DNA of 64,000 nt from Bacilli bacterium (GCA_900771805.1 CAAGPL010000009.1:1-64000), one strand, 5' to 3'; counted from the stretch's first letter, positions 7,979 to 17,411 are shown. Made by a program: numbers and translations. Notes: generated by a model not told the origin, from the sequence alone.

Positions 7979-8971
7979 ATGAATGTATTTATAATTCAAA
8001 CAATAATTATGATACTCTTAGCTTTTATTATATTTTATTTAATAATATATAATAAAGCTTTAAAAATTGAAAAAAGAATATCAAAATATAGTATTGAATC
8101 TATTAAGGATACTTCTGTTTCACTTTTTGATTTAGTACATATTAATTATAAAAAATTAGTTAAAGTATTTACTAAGACGTTAAAAAAATCAGCTGTATTA
8201 AAAAAATATCAAGAAAAGTATAGTAAATATATATCATATGACCAAATGAAAGATGTTTGTGCTATGGATTATATTAGTAATAAATTTATAATAAGTATTT
8301 TATTTATACTCATTATATTTTTTGCAAGAGTAATAGAAGGTTTATTTCCAAGTATGTTTGATATATTACTTTCAGGACTATTAGGTTTTTTTGTTCTTGA
8401 TATATATCTTAAAATTAATAATATTATAAAAAAAAGGAAAATAGAACAAGACCTTTTAAATGCTATAATAATTATGAATAATGCTTTTAGATCTGGTAGA
8501 AGTACTATGCAAGCTATTGAAATTGTTGCAAAAGAATTAAAAGGTCCAATAAGCCAGGAATTTGAAAAAATGCATTTAGAGATAAGCTATGGCCTATCGT
8601 TAGATGTTGTTTTTGATAGATTTTCAAGAAGAATAGAATCAGATGAAGTAAGTTATATAACATCATCACTTAGTATTTTAAATAAAACTGGTGGTAATAT
8701 TATAAAGGTATTTTCATCTATTGAAAAAATGCTATTTAATAAAAGAAAATTAAAGGAAGAAATGAAATCTTTAACTTCTAGTTCTAAGATGATAAGTAGA
8801 CTTCTTCTTATTATGCCATTTATATTTATTTTACTTATAATAATATTAGATCCTAAATACTTTTTACCTCTTATTAAAACTACGGTAGGAAATATAGTTT
8901 TATGCTTAATAGTTTTAATATATGGTTTTTATGCATTTGCTATTAATCGTATAATGAAAGTGAGGTTTTAA
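7979..8971 (+). CDS. tadB: TadB-like pilus platform protein
   Basis: 330 residues of the GspF/T2SF superfamily, Tad type. Hydrophobic segments lie near 1-22, 100-140 and 270-325. The cytoplasmic core contains NAIIIMNNAFRSGRS and the EMHLEISYGLSLDVVFDRF-type stretch of T2SF domains. TadB and TadC form the inner-membrane platform on which the CpaF motor acts. AGAGGTG precedes the ATG; tadC begins 2 bp after the stop. Confidence 0.88.
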   Translation: MNVFIIQTIIMILLAFIIFYLIIYNKALKIEKRISKYSIESIKDTSVSLFDLVHINYKKLVKVFTKTLKKSAVLKKYQEKYSKYISYDQMKDVCAMDYISNKFIISILFILIIFFARVIEGLFPSMFDILLSGLLGFFVLDIYLKINNIIKKRKIEQDLLNAIIIMNNAFRSGRSTMQAIEIVAKELKGPISQEFEKMHLEISYGLSLDVVFDRFSRRIESDEVSYITSSLSILNKTGGNIIKVFSSIEKMLFNKRKLKEEMKSLTSSSKMISRLLLIMPFIFILLIIILDPKYFLPLIKTTVGNIVLCLIVLIYGFYAFAINRIMKVRF

Positions 8972-8973
8972 TT

Positions 8974-9675
8974 ATGAAGGATAATAAGTCATTTATAACC
9001 CGTATTTATAGAAAAAAAAGTATAAAGAAAATGGATGATAAGATAAATCTATTTGGAATTTCTAAAAAATTTAGCACCGAATATTTTATGAATTTTAGAC
9101 TATTTACATCAGTTCTATTATTTATAATTACCTTTTTATTTTTTAATCATGGAGCTCTTTTATCTCCTATAATAACGGTTTTATGGTATTTATCAGTTAA
9201 TTATTTTATGATTGATAAACCACTTAAAAAAAGAGAAAAAAAACTTGATAATGAGGCTTATTATTATTTTGAAGTTTTAACTCTTGCATTAGAATCAGGA
9301 AGAAATTTAGAAAATGCTATTAAGATGGCTTGCAAATATATAGATTCTGAAATATCTTTAGAATTTAAAGAAACATTAAAGCAAGTTAATTTTGGTAAAT
9401 CATTAACAGAAAGTTTATCAATTATGAATACTAGGATACCCAGTCTTACAATAAATAATATAATATTAAATATGGAACAGTCAAATCTTTTTGGTAATAG
9501 TATAATAGATACTATGTATAATCAGTTAGATTTTCTAAAGGATAAACAGGTAATGGAAATCAAATCACAAATTAATAAAATTCCAAATAAAATAAGTATT
9601 ATTTCAGTTATATTTTTTATACCTTTAATCTTACTTATTATTTTAGGACCATTATTAGTTTCTTTTATAAGTTAA
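8974..9675 (+). CDS. tadC: TadC-like pilus platform protein
   Basis: 233 residues, second T2SF-type platform protein. Two hydrophobic segments near 40-75 and one at the C-terminus (about 205-233) enclose a cytoplasmic T2SF core (EVLTLALESGRNLENAI, LEFKETLKQVNFGKSLTESL). Partner of TadB. Last gene of the Tad operon, with a terminator starting at its stop codon. Confidence 0.88.
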   Translation: MKDNKSFITRIYRKKSIKKMDDKINLFGISKKFSTEYFMNFRLFTSVLLFIITFLFFNHGALLSPIITVLWYLSVNYFMIDKPLKKREKKLDNEAYYYFEVLTLALESGRNLENAIKMACKYIDSEISLEFKETLKQVNFGKSLTESLSIMNTRIPSLTINNIILNMEQSNLFGNSIIDTMYNQLDFLKDKQVMEIKSQINKIPNKISIISVIFFIPLILLIILGPLLVSFIS

Positions 9676-9699
9676 AAGACCGATAAGGTCTTTTTTTTT
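9675..9699 (+). terminator. Terminator of the Tad operon
   Basis: 7-bp stem (9675-9681 with 9687-9693), 5-base loop and a run of nine T. Confidence 0.9.
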
Positions 9700-9794
9700 G
9701 TAAAATAGCTTTACATTAAGTATATAATATTATTTACTGGGAATATTTTTAATGTTAATATTTTAATAGAAGAGAGTATTTTAGGAGTGATATG

Positions 9795-10829
9795 ATGAAA
9801 AAGGATATAATTGAAATCTTGGATTTCGAAGAAGGAAAAAATAAGGTTGGAAGACCACGTCTTGCAGATGCAAAAACAAAAAGAAAATCACTTATAATAG
9901 CATGTATTTCCTTTTTTTCAGTTATATTACTTTTAATATTTGGTTATGGTACATTATTTGGAATTAATATGAATAAATTATTAGGTAATGTAAATAATAA
10001 TAATTCTAAGAAAGAAAATATATTAATAACTGATATAAATCCAATAGTAAAAGATATTACTTTAAAAGAAAATACTATAAGAAAAGTATATTTAACTGTA
10101 TTGCCAGCTGATTCTACAAATAAGACTATAAGATATAAATCTGCCGATAAAAATATAGCAACTGTAGATGAAAATGGAAGGGTAAGAGCAATAAAAGAAG
10201 GTAATACAATAATATATGCATATACAACAGATGGTTCTTTAAAAAAGGCATCATTTAATATAAAAGTAATTAAAGATGTTAAAGCAGAGTGTAATTTTAC
10301 TAGTATATCTAAAGCAAGTGATAGATTAAATTATAATATAGAGTGTAAAAATGCTAAAGTAAAACAAATAGAATATAAAACTTTAAATGATGATTATAGA
10401 AAAATAGATAGTAAAAAATTAAGTGATAGTATATTATTTTCTAAAGAACAATTAGAAAATGATATAACTTTAAAAGTAGTATATTATCCTAATAATAGTA
10501 AAATAACTAAATATCAAACAAAAACTATAAAAGAAGTAAAACAAACAAAAAAAATAGATGGTAATTGTACGCTTACTATAAAAGAGGTTAATACAAATAG
10601 TGCAAAATATGATATTACATGCAATAATGCAACTGTAAATAAAATAGCATATAAAATTGGTGATGGAAGTTATGTTGGAATAGATGAAAGTAATTTAGCA
10701 GATACTATTTTATTTGAAGAAAGTGATGTTACAAGGATAATTTATTTTAATGTAAGTTATGTAATAGATGGTACAAATAATTTAAAATCAATTACTAAAA
10801 ATGGTGTAATTCAAAAGAAGGTAGATTAA
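9795..10829 (+). CDS. Single-pass membrane protein with a Big2 domain and a cytoplasmic GRP (AT-hook-like) motif
   Basis: 344 residues. A basic N-terminal cytoplasmic part (residues 1-35) holds KVGRPRLADAKTKRK, which contains the GRP core of AT-hook DNA-binding motifs. One transmembrane helix (about 37-58) follows. Outside are a Big2-type Ig domain (TLKENTIRKVYLTVLPADST to about 145) and two related units of about 85 residues (from ECNFTSI and from NCTLTIK), each with a pair of cysteines. Two ATGs lie at 9792 and 9795; the second has the better distance from AGGAG. Function unknown; probably a surface protein. Confidence 0.75.
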   Translation: MKKDIIEILDFEEGKNKVGRPRLADAKTKRKSLIIACISFFSVILLLIFGYGTLFGINMNKLLGNVNNNNSKKENILITDINPIVKDITLKENTIRKVYLTVLPADSTNKTIRYKSADKNIATVDENGRVRAIKEGNTIIYAYTTDGSLKKASFNIKVIKDVKAECNFTSISKASDRLNYNIECKNAKVKQIEYKTLNDDYRKIDSKKLSDSILFSKEQLENDITLKVVYYPNNSKITKYQTKTIKEVKQTKKIDGNCTLTIKEVNTNSAKYDITCNNATVNKIAYKIGDGSYVGIDESNLADTILFEESDVTRIIYFNVSYVIDGTNNLKSITKNGVIQKKVD

Positions 10830-10833
10830 AAAG

Positions 10834-10857
10834 GAACTTTAAAAAAAGTTCTTTTTT
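10834..10857 (+). terminator. Terminator after the Big2 protein gene
   Basis: Stem GAACTTT/AAAGTTC (10834-10840 and 10845-10851) with a 4-base loop and T run. Confidence 0.85.
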
Positions 10858-10909
10858 CTTTTTTTTACATATATTTTAATTATGTGTATATTATATAAAA
10901 GGTGATTAT

Positions 10910-11647
10910 ATGATTAATGATATTATAAATACTAATTTTTATGAACTATTAGTAGTATCTAAAAGGGCAGTATTTTCTTTAGTTACACTTTTTTTAGTTT
11001 CTAAAATGATTGGAAAAAAACAAGTTAGCCAATTAAGTTTATTTGATTATGTAATAAGTATTTCAATAGGTAATTTTGCAGCTGAAATGACAATGAATTT
11101 AGATTCACAAGTTTTAGATGGTTTTTTATCAATAGTAATTTTTGGTTTTTTAGCGTTTTTGGTTTCTACTATTACAATGAAAAGTATTGTTTTAAGAAGA
11201 TTTTTTATAGGTACTCCAACGCTTATTATGCAAGATGGCAAATTTATATTACAAAATTTAAAAAAAGTTAAGTTTGATATGAATGATTTTTTAGAAACAG
11301 CAAGGGAAAAAGGTTATTTTGATATTTCAACAATAAAATATGCTTTAATGGAAGCAGATGGAAAGATAAGTTTTTTACCGAAAGAGGAAAATTTACCTGT
11401 AATAAATAAAGATTTAAAAATAAAAGCTTCTAAAAGCGAACTTGTCAGTAATGTAATTATTGATGGTAAAATCATAAAAGAAAATTTAAAAAATATTGGT
11501 AAAAGTGAAAACTGGTTAAAAAATAAGCTTAAAAATAAGGGTTATAAAAATTATAATAATATATTACTTTTAACAGTTTCTTTAAGTGGTGCTATAAAAA
11601 TATTTGAAAAAGATGAAATAGATAAAATAAAGAATGTATTAGAATAA
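10910..11647 (+). CDS. YetF/YcaP family membrane protein (DUF421)
   Basis: 245 residues. Three N-terminal transmembrane helices (about 18-105) contain the family patterns FLVSKMIGKKQVSQLSLFDYV and SISIGNFAAEM. The soluble DUF421 domain begins LRRFFIGTPTLIMQDGK and continues with FLETAREKGYFDISTIKYALMEADGKISF. In spore formers several DUF421 paralogues affect spore stability or germination; here the gene stands alone between two membrane-protein genes, so its exact role is open. AAAGGTGAT precedes the ATG. Confidence 0.88.
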   Translation: MINDIINTNFYELLVVSKRAVFSLVTLFLVSKMIGKKQVSQLSLFDYVISISIGNFAAEMTMNLDSQVLDGFLSIVIFGFLAFLVSTITMKSIVLRRFFIGTPTLIMQDGKFILQNLKKVKFDMNDFLETAREKGYFDISTIKYALMEADGKISFLPKEENLPVINKDLKIKASKSELVSNVIIDGKIIKENLKNIGKSENWLKNKLKNKGYKNYNNILLLTVSLSGAIKIFEKDEIDKIKNVLE

Positions 11648-11701
11648 TATTATAATTGTTTATATTCTTTTTTTATGCTATTATTTTTATGGTGATAATA
11701 A

Positions 11702-14272
11702 ATGAAGAATAAATTAAAAAAACATATAATTGACAATAAATGGGTTTATATAACTTTTATTGTATCACTATGTGTTATATCTATTATATATATATTTAAA
11801 AAGATATCTCCATTTGGAAATAATTCAATGCTTGATGTTGATTTTTATCATCAATATGGACCATTACTAAATGAATTAAATGATAGAATAAGAAATGGTA
11901 AAACTCTTTTGTATTCATTTAATACAGGTGGTGGAATTCCATTTTATAGAAATTTTTATAATTATTTATCAAGTCCATTTAATTTGATAATGTTATTATT
12001 TAAAACAGATGATATAGTTACATCATTTTCAGTTATAATAGGACTTAAAGCTGTATTTGCATCAGGTATCATGGCTTATTTTTTAAAAAACGTATTTAAA
12101 AGAAATGATATAACAATTCTTATATTTGGTCTTTTATATGCTTATTCTGGATATTTTTGTGCATATTATTGGAATATTATGTGGTTAGATGGAATGGTAT
12201 TTTTACCAATTATAATTTTAGGTATTAATAAATTAATAGATAATAAAAATCCTTTTTTATACACAATAAGCTTAGCAATTATGCTTTTTTCTAATTATTT
12301 TATAGGATATATGATTTGTATATTTTGTGTATTTTATTTTATTATTTACTTTATATATAAAGGTGATTTTAAACTTTCAAATATTATAAGCAAATCATTT
12401 ATGTTCTTTTTATTTTCTATATTAGCAGCAGGATTAGTTTCATTTTTTCTATTACCACTTTTTTATTCATTAAAATCAATAAGTGCTACAACTAACACTT
12501 TTCCTTCAGTTACAACTAATTTTAGTTTAACAAACTTTTTATTTAATCACTTACAAGGTGTTGATAGAACTGTTTTTATGAGTGATAATCTTCCACTTCC
12601 AAATGTTTATTGTGGTATTTTAACAATTACATTAATTCCTATTTTATTTTTTAATAAAAAAATAAGTATTAAATTTAAAATATTATCTTTAATAACAATA
12701 TTATTTTTCTTCTTTTCTTTTAATATAAATACAATAGATTTTATGTGGCATGGTTTTCATGTTCCAAATGACCTGCCTTATAGATATTCGTTTATATATA
12801 GTTTTTCATTAATTGTTATTTCTTATTATTCATTAATTAATATTAAATATAATAGTAAATTAACCATAAGTATTTGGTTTATGATTATGTTTATATTTAT
12901 AATGCTATCGTCTAAGTTGTCTTTTAAAAATATAACAGATGATAGGGTAATTATGAATATGATTTTATTAGTACTATATTTTATAATTTATTTACTATCA
13001 TTTTCTAAAAAAAATATAAAAGTTATTTTAAATATATTAATTATTGCTTTAGTTTCATTTGAATGTAGCTATCCTATAATAAGAAATTGGAACATAAATC
13101 ATGATATAAAAGCTTTTATGAAAAATAAACAAAATTATACTGATTTAATAAATTATGCTAAAGAAAATGATAATGATTTATATAGAATGGAAAAAGAAGA
13201 ATATTTAACATTAAATGATGGTGCTTGGTATTTATACAATGGTATATCAACATTTTCTTCTATGGCATATTATGATATAGCTAAGTTTCAAAAAATGTTT
13301 GGTCTTGCTGGAAATAACATTAATAGTTATTATTATAGATATAGACAAACACCTATTTATAACACTATTTTTAATGTAAAATATATACTTGGTTCTAATA
13401 ATTATGATCCATATTATAACTTAGTATATAAAAATAATAATTATGGTTTAAACTTATATAAATATTCATCTAGCATAATGTATAGTGTAAATAGCAAAAT
13501 AGATAATTTAACTTTAGTTAATGATAATCCATTTTTAAATCAAAGTAATTTTGTATTATATTCTACTGGTATAAAAGATATTTATGAAAAAATAAAAGTA
13601 TCTAAAATAGAAGGCGCTACTATAAATAATACATATAGTTTAGATGATTTTAATGGAAGTTTTTCATATAACTTATTAGACGATAAAAAAATTAATATAA
13701 CTTTAGATAACGAAAAAGATAGTAATATATATTTATATATATTAGGAAATGATTTGGATAGTATATATGTTGATGGAGAGTATTATTCTATAACGTCAGA
13801 TGAAAATTATATATTAAATATTGGCTATAAGTTAAAGGGAAATGTTGAAATAACGCTTCAATTTAATGATAACTTAAATGGTATATTAGATTTTTATGCT
13901 TATCATATAAATGATGATAAATTTAATGAATTTTATAATATAATTAACAAAAATAAATTAAAAGTAGAAAAATATAATGATACATTTATTTTGGGCAATA
14001 TTAATTCTGATCATAAAGCAACAGTATTTACAACGCTAGCATATGATAAAGGTTTTAGAGTTTTTGTAGATGAAAAAGAAGTAAAAACAAAGAAATTATT
14101 AAACTCTTATTTAGGATTTAATATAGAAAAAGGCTATCATAAAATAAAGATAATATATTATCCATATATGCAAAAAGAAGGTCTTATAATTTCAATAATT
14201 AGTTTTATAGTTATATCGGCATATTTTATCTTTAAAGATGGTAAAAAATTAAAAATAAGAGCAAAAAGATGA
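11702..14272 (+). CDS. yfhO: YfhO family multispanning membrane protein
   Basis: 856 residues, close to the length of Bacillus subtilis YfhO. An N-terminal membrane half with about a dozen helices contains MLDVDFYHQYGPLLNEL and SFNTGGGIPFYRNFYNYLSSPFN, typical of the family. The C-terminal extracellular half has beta-sandwich character and ends with a final helix (about 825-845) and basic residues. Members are GT-C-type glycosyltransferases proposed to glycosylate lipoteichoic acid (family knowledge). Monocistronic, ending in a terminator that overlaps the stop. Confidence 0.88.
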   Translation: MKNKLKKHIIDNKWVYITFIVSLCVISIIYIFKKISPFGNNSMLDVDFYHQYGPLLNELNDRIRNGKTLLYSFNTGGGIPFYRNFYNYLSSPFNLIMLLFKTDDIVTSFSVIIGLKAVFASGIMAYFLKNVFKRNDITILIFGLLYAYSGYFCAYYWNIMWLDGMVFLPIIILGINKLIDNKNPFLYTISLAIMLFSNYFIGYMICIFCVFYFIIYFIYKGDFKLSNIISKSFMFFLFSILAAGLVSFFLLPLFYSLKSISATTNTFPSVTTNFSLTNFLFNHLQGVDRTVFMSDNLPLPNVYCGILTITLIPILFFNKKISIKFKILSLITILFFFFSFNINTIDFMWHGFHVPNDLPYRYSFIYSFSLIVISYYSLINIKYNSKLTISIWFMIMFIFIMLSSKLSFKNITDDRVIMNMILLVLYFIIYLLSFSKKNIKVILNILIIALVSFECSYPIIRNWNINHDIKAFMKNKQNYTDLINYAKENDNDLYRMEKEEYLTLNDGAWYLYNGISTFSSMAYYDIAKFQKMFGLAGNNINSYYYRYRQTPIYNTIFNVKYILGSNNYDPYYNLVYKNNNYGLNLYKYSSSIMYSVNSKIDNLTLVNDNPFLNQSNFVLYSTGIKDIYEKIKVSKIEGATINNTYSLDDFNGSFSYNLLDDKKINITLDNEKDSNIYLYILGNDLDSIYVDGEYYSITSDENYILNIGYKLKGNVEITLQFNDNLNGILDFYAYHINDDKFNEFYNIINKNKLKVEKYNDTFILGNINSDHKATVFTTLAYDKGFRVFVDEKEVKTKKLLNSYLGFNIEKGYHKIKIIYYPYMQKEGLIISIISFIVISAYFIFKDGKKLKIRAKR

Positions 14273-14299
14273 ATTTAATGTTTAAATTTATCTTTTTTT
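14266..14299 (+). terminator. Terminator of yfhO
   Basis: 13-bp stem with one G-T pair (14266-14278 with 14282-14294), 3-base loop and T run; the left arm includes the stop codon. Confidence 0.85.
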
Positions 14300-14324
14300 G
14301 TGATAGAATGTTATTAGTTATAAT
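14297..14324 (+). promoter_or_regulatory. Promoter of the coiled-coil gene pair
   Basis: -10 TATAAT at 14319-14324. The best -35 is TTTGTG (14297-14302) with a 16-bp spacer, so the -35 assignment is weak. The leader to the ATG at 14389 is about 60 bases. Confidence 0.55.
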
Positions 14325-14388
14325 ATGGTAGTTATATGTATTTGATTATCGTATTAAAAGGGGTAGGTTTTTAATAAGGAGGCTAGTT

Positions 14389-15423
14389 ATGATTGGCGTG
14401 GTAGAAAGAGTTAAAAATAACGTTCTATTAAAATGTAGTACTTTAAACGATGAAGTAATTTCTAAAGATTTAATTGGAATCATAAATTATGGTATTTATC
14501 ACTTTGCAGAAGGGTTAATGAGCTTAATAAGTGACCTTAATTTTTCTTATACAGAAGAAGATATAAGAAATAAAACAACTGATATTATAAAGAATCCTAT
14601 TATAAAAAAAATAAAAAGAAAACTTTTTATAGATTCACTTGCACTTCAAATAACAAATGATTCATTTACAGAAGATTACGCAACTAATAAAATAACTTTA
14701 GATGAAATAGAAAAAAGGTATATAAAAGAATTAAATTTAAATAAAAGTTCAAATCAGCTTAATATGACTGAAGATCTTAATTTAAATGAGATAATAGAAA
14801 AATTAAGATTAGAAATTGATAGTAAAGTTACAAACAATGTAAGAGAAAATGTCTTTTTAACAAATGCTATTAATGATTTATTAGATAAGATAAAAGATGA
14901 ATTAGAATTAAAATTAAAAGAAATGATAGAAAAGCTTGATTCAAAATATTTATCTATTTTGTTAAGTGAAATTAAAGAAAATATAATAAAAGAAGAAAAA
15001 GATGAAAATGAAGAAAAAGAAGAAGAGGAGTTAGCTATGAACTTAAAAGATACTGAAATAAGTTATGACAAAGAAGAAATAAAAACAAATAAATTTGATA
15101 AGTATGATGATATGACTTTATTTAACAAAGTTATATTAAGTTTAAATACAAAAGAAGAAAAATTATCTAGAAAAGAAAGTAAATTAGAAAAAAGAAAAGA
15201 AGAAGTTGAAGAACGTCTTACTATAACTAATAAAAATATTGAAAAAAATATAGAAAGAGAAAATAAATTATCTCAAAGAAAATTAGAATTAAATACAAAT
15301 GAAGTAGAATTAAACTCTAAATTGTCAGAAGCCGAAGTTATATTTCTTAATATTAAACCACTTATTAAAGGTCTTAATAAAATAAAGGTTGAAGAACAAA
15401 AAGGAGGAGTAGGAAATGAGTAA
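14389..15423 (+). CDS. Unrecognised coiled-coil protein A
   Basis: 344 residues, no signal peptide or membrane helix. The N-terminal about 130 residues are a mixed helical domain (starts MIGVVERVKNNVLLKCSTLN). A helical segment follows to about 200, then an acidic lysine/glutamate linker (KEEKDENEEKEEEE). The C-terminal coiled coil (about 255-325) is rich in E, K, L and N. A strong AAGGAGG precedes the ATG. Overlaps the next gene by 8 bp, so both are coupled. Its C-terminal architecture matches the neighbour: a long charged coiled coil ending in a short hydrophobic-plus-basic tail. I do not recognise a family; a structural or scaffold role is inference. Confidence 0.7.
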   Translation: MIGVVERVKNNVLLKCSTLNDEVISKDLIGIINYGIYHFAEGLMSLISDLNFSYTEEDIRNKTTDIIKNPIIKKIKRKLFIDSLALQITNDSFTEDYATNKITLDEIEKRYIKELNLNKSSNQLNMTEDLNLNEIIEKLRLEIDSKVTNNVRENVFLTNAINDLLDKIKDELELKLKEMIEKLDSKYLSILLSEIKENIIKEEKDENEEKEEEELAMNLKDTEISYDKEEIKTNKFDKYDDMTLFNKVILSLNTKEEKLSRKESKLEKRKEEVEERLTITNKNIEKNIERENKLSQRKLELNTNEVELNSKLSEAEVIFLNIKPLIKGLNKIKVEEQKGGVGNE

Positions 15424-16840
15424 ATTATTAAGCAGTGTATTAGATAAAGTTAGTGAAGATAATAATACTTATAGAAATGAATTACGCAATTTAAATAAGA
15501 TTATAGATGAAAAATCTACTGCATTAGTTGGTGATATTGTTACATTATCAAATTACACAATAGATTTTTCTAGTGCCATTTCAAATGCAAAAGAACAGTT
15601 AGTAAATCCTATATCTAGAATAATTGAATCTTATGTTATTAAAGATTTAAGAAGTGTAGAAACTGTTAATGAACAGTTTATTGACAAGATAAATTATAAA
15701 TTAGAATCTGCTAATATAACAATAAAAGAAGAAAAAGAAAATTTTATAAATAGTTTAGATGCATTATTAAATGATAAATATTTAGAGATTGTCAAGATAA
15801 AAAGAGTTGAATTTTTAGATTCTAATAACCAAAATGAAGAGATAGAAAACTGTGTAAATGAATTTATTAAATACCTAACTTCTAATGCAAAATTTGATGA
15901 TGATAGGTTAAACCAATTAATAAAAGATTATAAAGAATCTTTATATGAAATTATAAGAAAAGTATTAATTAAAATTAGTAATTTATATTTAAATAATTTT
16001 GTTAATGAAATAGATGATGCATTAAAAATTTCATTAGATGTAATGCCAAAAGAAATAGATCAAGAAGAGTTTAGACCTTATGTTCCTGAACTTAAAGTTG
16101 CATCAGTTGAACCTGAAGTTCCAGAAGTTCCTAAAGTTCCAGAAATTCCTAAAGTTCCAGAAATTCCTAAAATTCCTGAGGTTCCAGAAGTTCCTAACGT
16201 AGATGTTTCTAATGTAAATGTATCTGAAGTTCCACCAATTACTAATATTTTCAATGTATCAAATAATTTAGATATTCAAAAAAATAGTGACTTAACAATG
16301 GAAGAAAAAACACTAGAGGATGAAGTTAAACCACTTGATGTAGATAAAGTTGAACCAATTGTTATTTCAGAAGATAAATATGAGAAAAAGAGTAATGAAG
16401 TAAAAAAACCATACGATGTAGAGGAAATATTAAAAATTGCTAAATCACCAATTGTTACTATGAATAATGATAAAAAAGAAGATTTTGTAAGTGTATCTCC
16501 AATAAAAGATGAAGTTACATCTGAACTATCTGATTCTGAATTTGATGAAGAAGAAATTGTAAAAGAAATGATTTCAAGATTGAATAATAGACTTTCTATT
16601 ATAAAAGAAAGACAAGAAAAATACGATAATGAAAAGAAAAAAATTGAAGATGATGAAAAGTTTGTTAATGATTTAATTGAAACTTCAAATGTAAAAAAAG
16701 AAGAATTAGACAAGTTTGAAAAAGAATTAGATGATAAAGAAGAAGAATTAGCAAGAAAGAAGAAAGAATTAGATAAGAAGATAAATGATGTTTTACCTTT
16801 TGCAAATGCTATTATGAAATCAGAAAATGAAGAAGCTTAA
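15416..16840 (+). CDS. Unrecognised coiled-coil protein B with a proline repeat
   Basis: 474 residues, no signal peptide or membrane helix. The N-terminal about 220 residues are helical (MSKLLSSVLDKVSEDNNTYR). Then comes a stretch of nine X-V/I-P triplets (about residues 234-260), a low-complexity acidic linker, and a C-terminal coiled coil (about 380-455). The end, KKINDVLPFANAIMK, parallels the LNIKPLIKGLNKIK end of protein A. The pair looks like divergent paralogues that act together, perhaps as a cytoplasmic scaffold (inference). Coupled to protein A by an 8-bp overlap and followed by a terminator. Confidence 0.7.
   Translation: MSKLLSSVLDKVSEDNNTYRNELRNLNKIIDEKSTALVGDIVTLSNYTIDFSSAISNAKEQLVNPISRIIESYVIKDLRSVETVNEQFIDKINYKLESANITIKEEKENFINSLDALLNDKYLEIVKIKRVEFLDSNNQNEEIENCVNEFIKYLTSNAKFDDDRLNQLIKDYKESLYEIIRKVLIKISNLYLNNFVNEIDDALKISLDVMPKEIDQEEFRPYVPELKVASVEPEVPEVPKVPEIPKVPEIPKIPEVPEVPNVDVSNVNVSEVPPITNIFNVSNNLDIQKNSDLTMEEKTLEDEVKPLDVDKVEPIVISEDKYEKKSNEVKKPYDVEEILKIAKSPIVTMNNDKKEDFVSVSPIKDEVTSELSDSEFDEEEIVKEMISRLNNRLSIIKERQEKYDNEKKKIEDDEKFVNDLIETSNVKKEELDKFEKELDDKEEELARKKKELDKKINDVLPFANAIMKSENEEA
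16115..16195 (+). repeat. Nine 9-bp units coding for a (E/K)-(V/I)-P repeat
   Basis: Nine tandem 9-bp units of the form GAAGTTCCA/AAAGTTCCT, in frame, coding EVP, KVP, EIP or KIP. Such rods of alternating charge and proline are extended spacers; the repeat number is probably variable between strains (inference). Confidence 0.85.
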
Positions 16841-16857
16841 ATATAGCTTCTTTTTTT
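16832..16857 (+). terminator. Terminator of the coiled-coil gene pair
   Basis: Stem GAAGCT/AGCTTC (16832-16837 and 16845-16850) with a run of T; the left arm lies in the last codons. Confidence 0.85.
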
Positions 16858-16911
16858 GTTCTTTTTTTTCTTAATATGAATATAGTTAATTAGAAAGATT
16901 TGGAGGATAAT

Positions 16912-17409
16912 ATGATAAATAAACAAAAATTATGGTTTTTAACTTTATTTAGTTTAATTTTAGTTTTAAGTGTATATTATATAACTATGCCTAGTGAACT
17001 TTTAACTACTGCAAAAACTACTAATATAAAGACAAATGATGAAAAAAAAGTTAGTATTACAAAAGAGGATATACTTACGAATCTACAGGTAGAAAAGGAT
17101 GAGGAAAGGCAAGCTTTGGCAGCCGAGTATAATGAAGTTTTAACTAATAAAGATGCAAGTTTGGATGAAAAAAATAATGCTTATAATGGTTTGAAAGAAT
17201 TGGATGATATAAAATCAAAAGAAGAAATGATTAAAAAGAAAATAAAGAAGAATTTAAAATTAGATTCATTTATAAAAATAGATTCAAATAGTATAAATGT
17301 AACAATTAAGAAAAAGGATCATGATTATTCTCTAGCTAATGATGTTATGAGATTAATACAAGAAGAGTATAAAAATAAAATGTATATTTCGGTAAAATTT
17401 CAAAATTAA
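16912..17409 (+). CDS. spoIIIAH: SpoIIIAH-like sporulation protein
   Basis: 165 residues. N-terminal KQKLWFLTLFSLILVLSVYY transmembrane helix followed by a soluble helix-rich domain ending in an alpha/beta ring-building fold (SINVTIKKKDHDYSLANDVMRLI). This is the arrangement of SpoIIIAH, the mother-cell protein that meets SpoIIQ across the engulfing septum and forms the feeding channel. It is normally the last gene of the spoIIIA operon, but here it stands without spoIIIAA-AG. Start chosen at ATG 16912 behind TTTGGAGG; the TTG at 16900 lies inside that ribosome binding site. Confidence 0.75.
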   Translation: MINKQKLWFLTLFSLILVLSVYYITMPSELLTTAKTTNIKTNDEKKVSITKEDILTNLQVEKDEERQALAAEYNEVLTNKDASLDEKNNAYNGLKELDDIKSKEEMIKKKIKKNLKLDSFIKIDSNSINVTIKKKDHDYSLANDVMRLIQEEYKNKMYISVKFQN

Positions 17410-17411
17410 GT

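Noticed and set aside
7565..7999. 144-codon minus-strand ORF opposite cpaF
   Set aside because: Composition is typical of antisense to an AT-rich gene, and cpaF with its motifs is certain.
16115..16195. Tandem 9-bp units as a CRISPR-like array
   Set aside because: The units are contiguous, in frame and code for a proline rod; there are no spacers.
16276..16713. 145-codon serine- and phenylalanine-rich minus-strand ORF opposite coiled-coil protein B
   Set aside because: Serine/phenylalanine richness follows from reading GAA/AAA codons backwards; no start signals.
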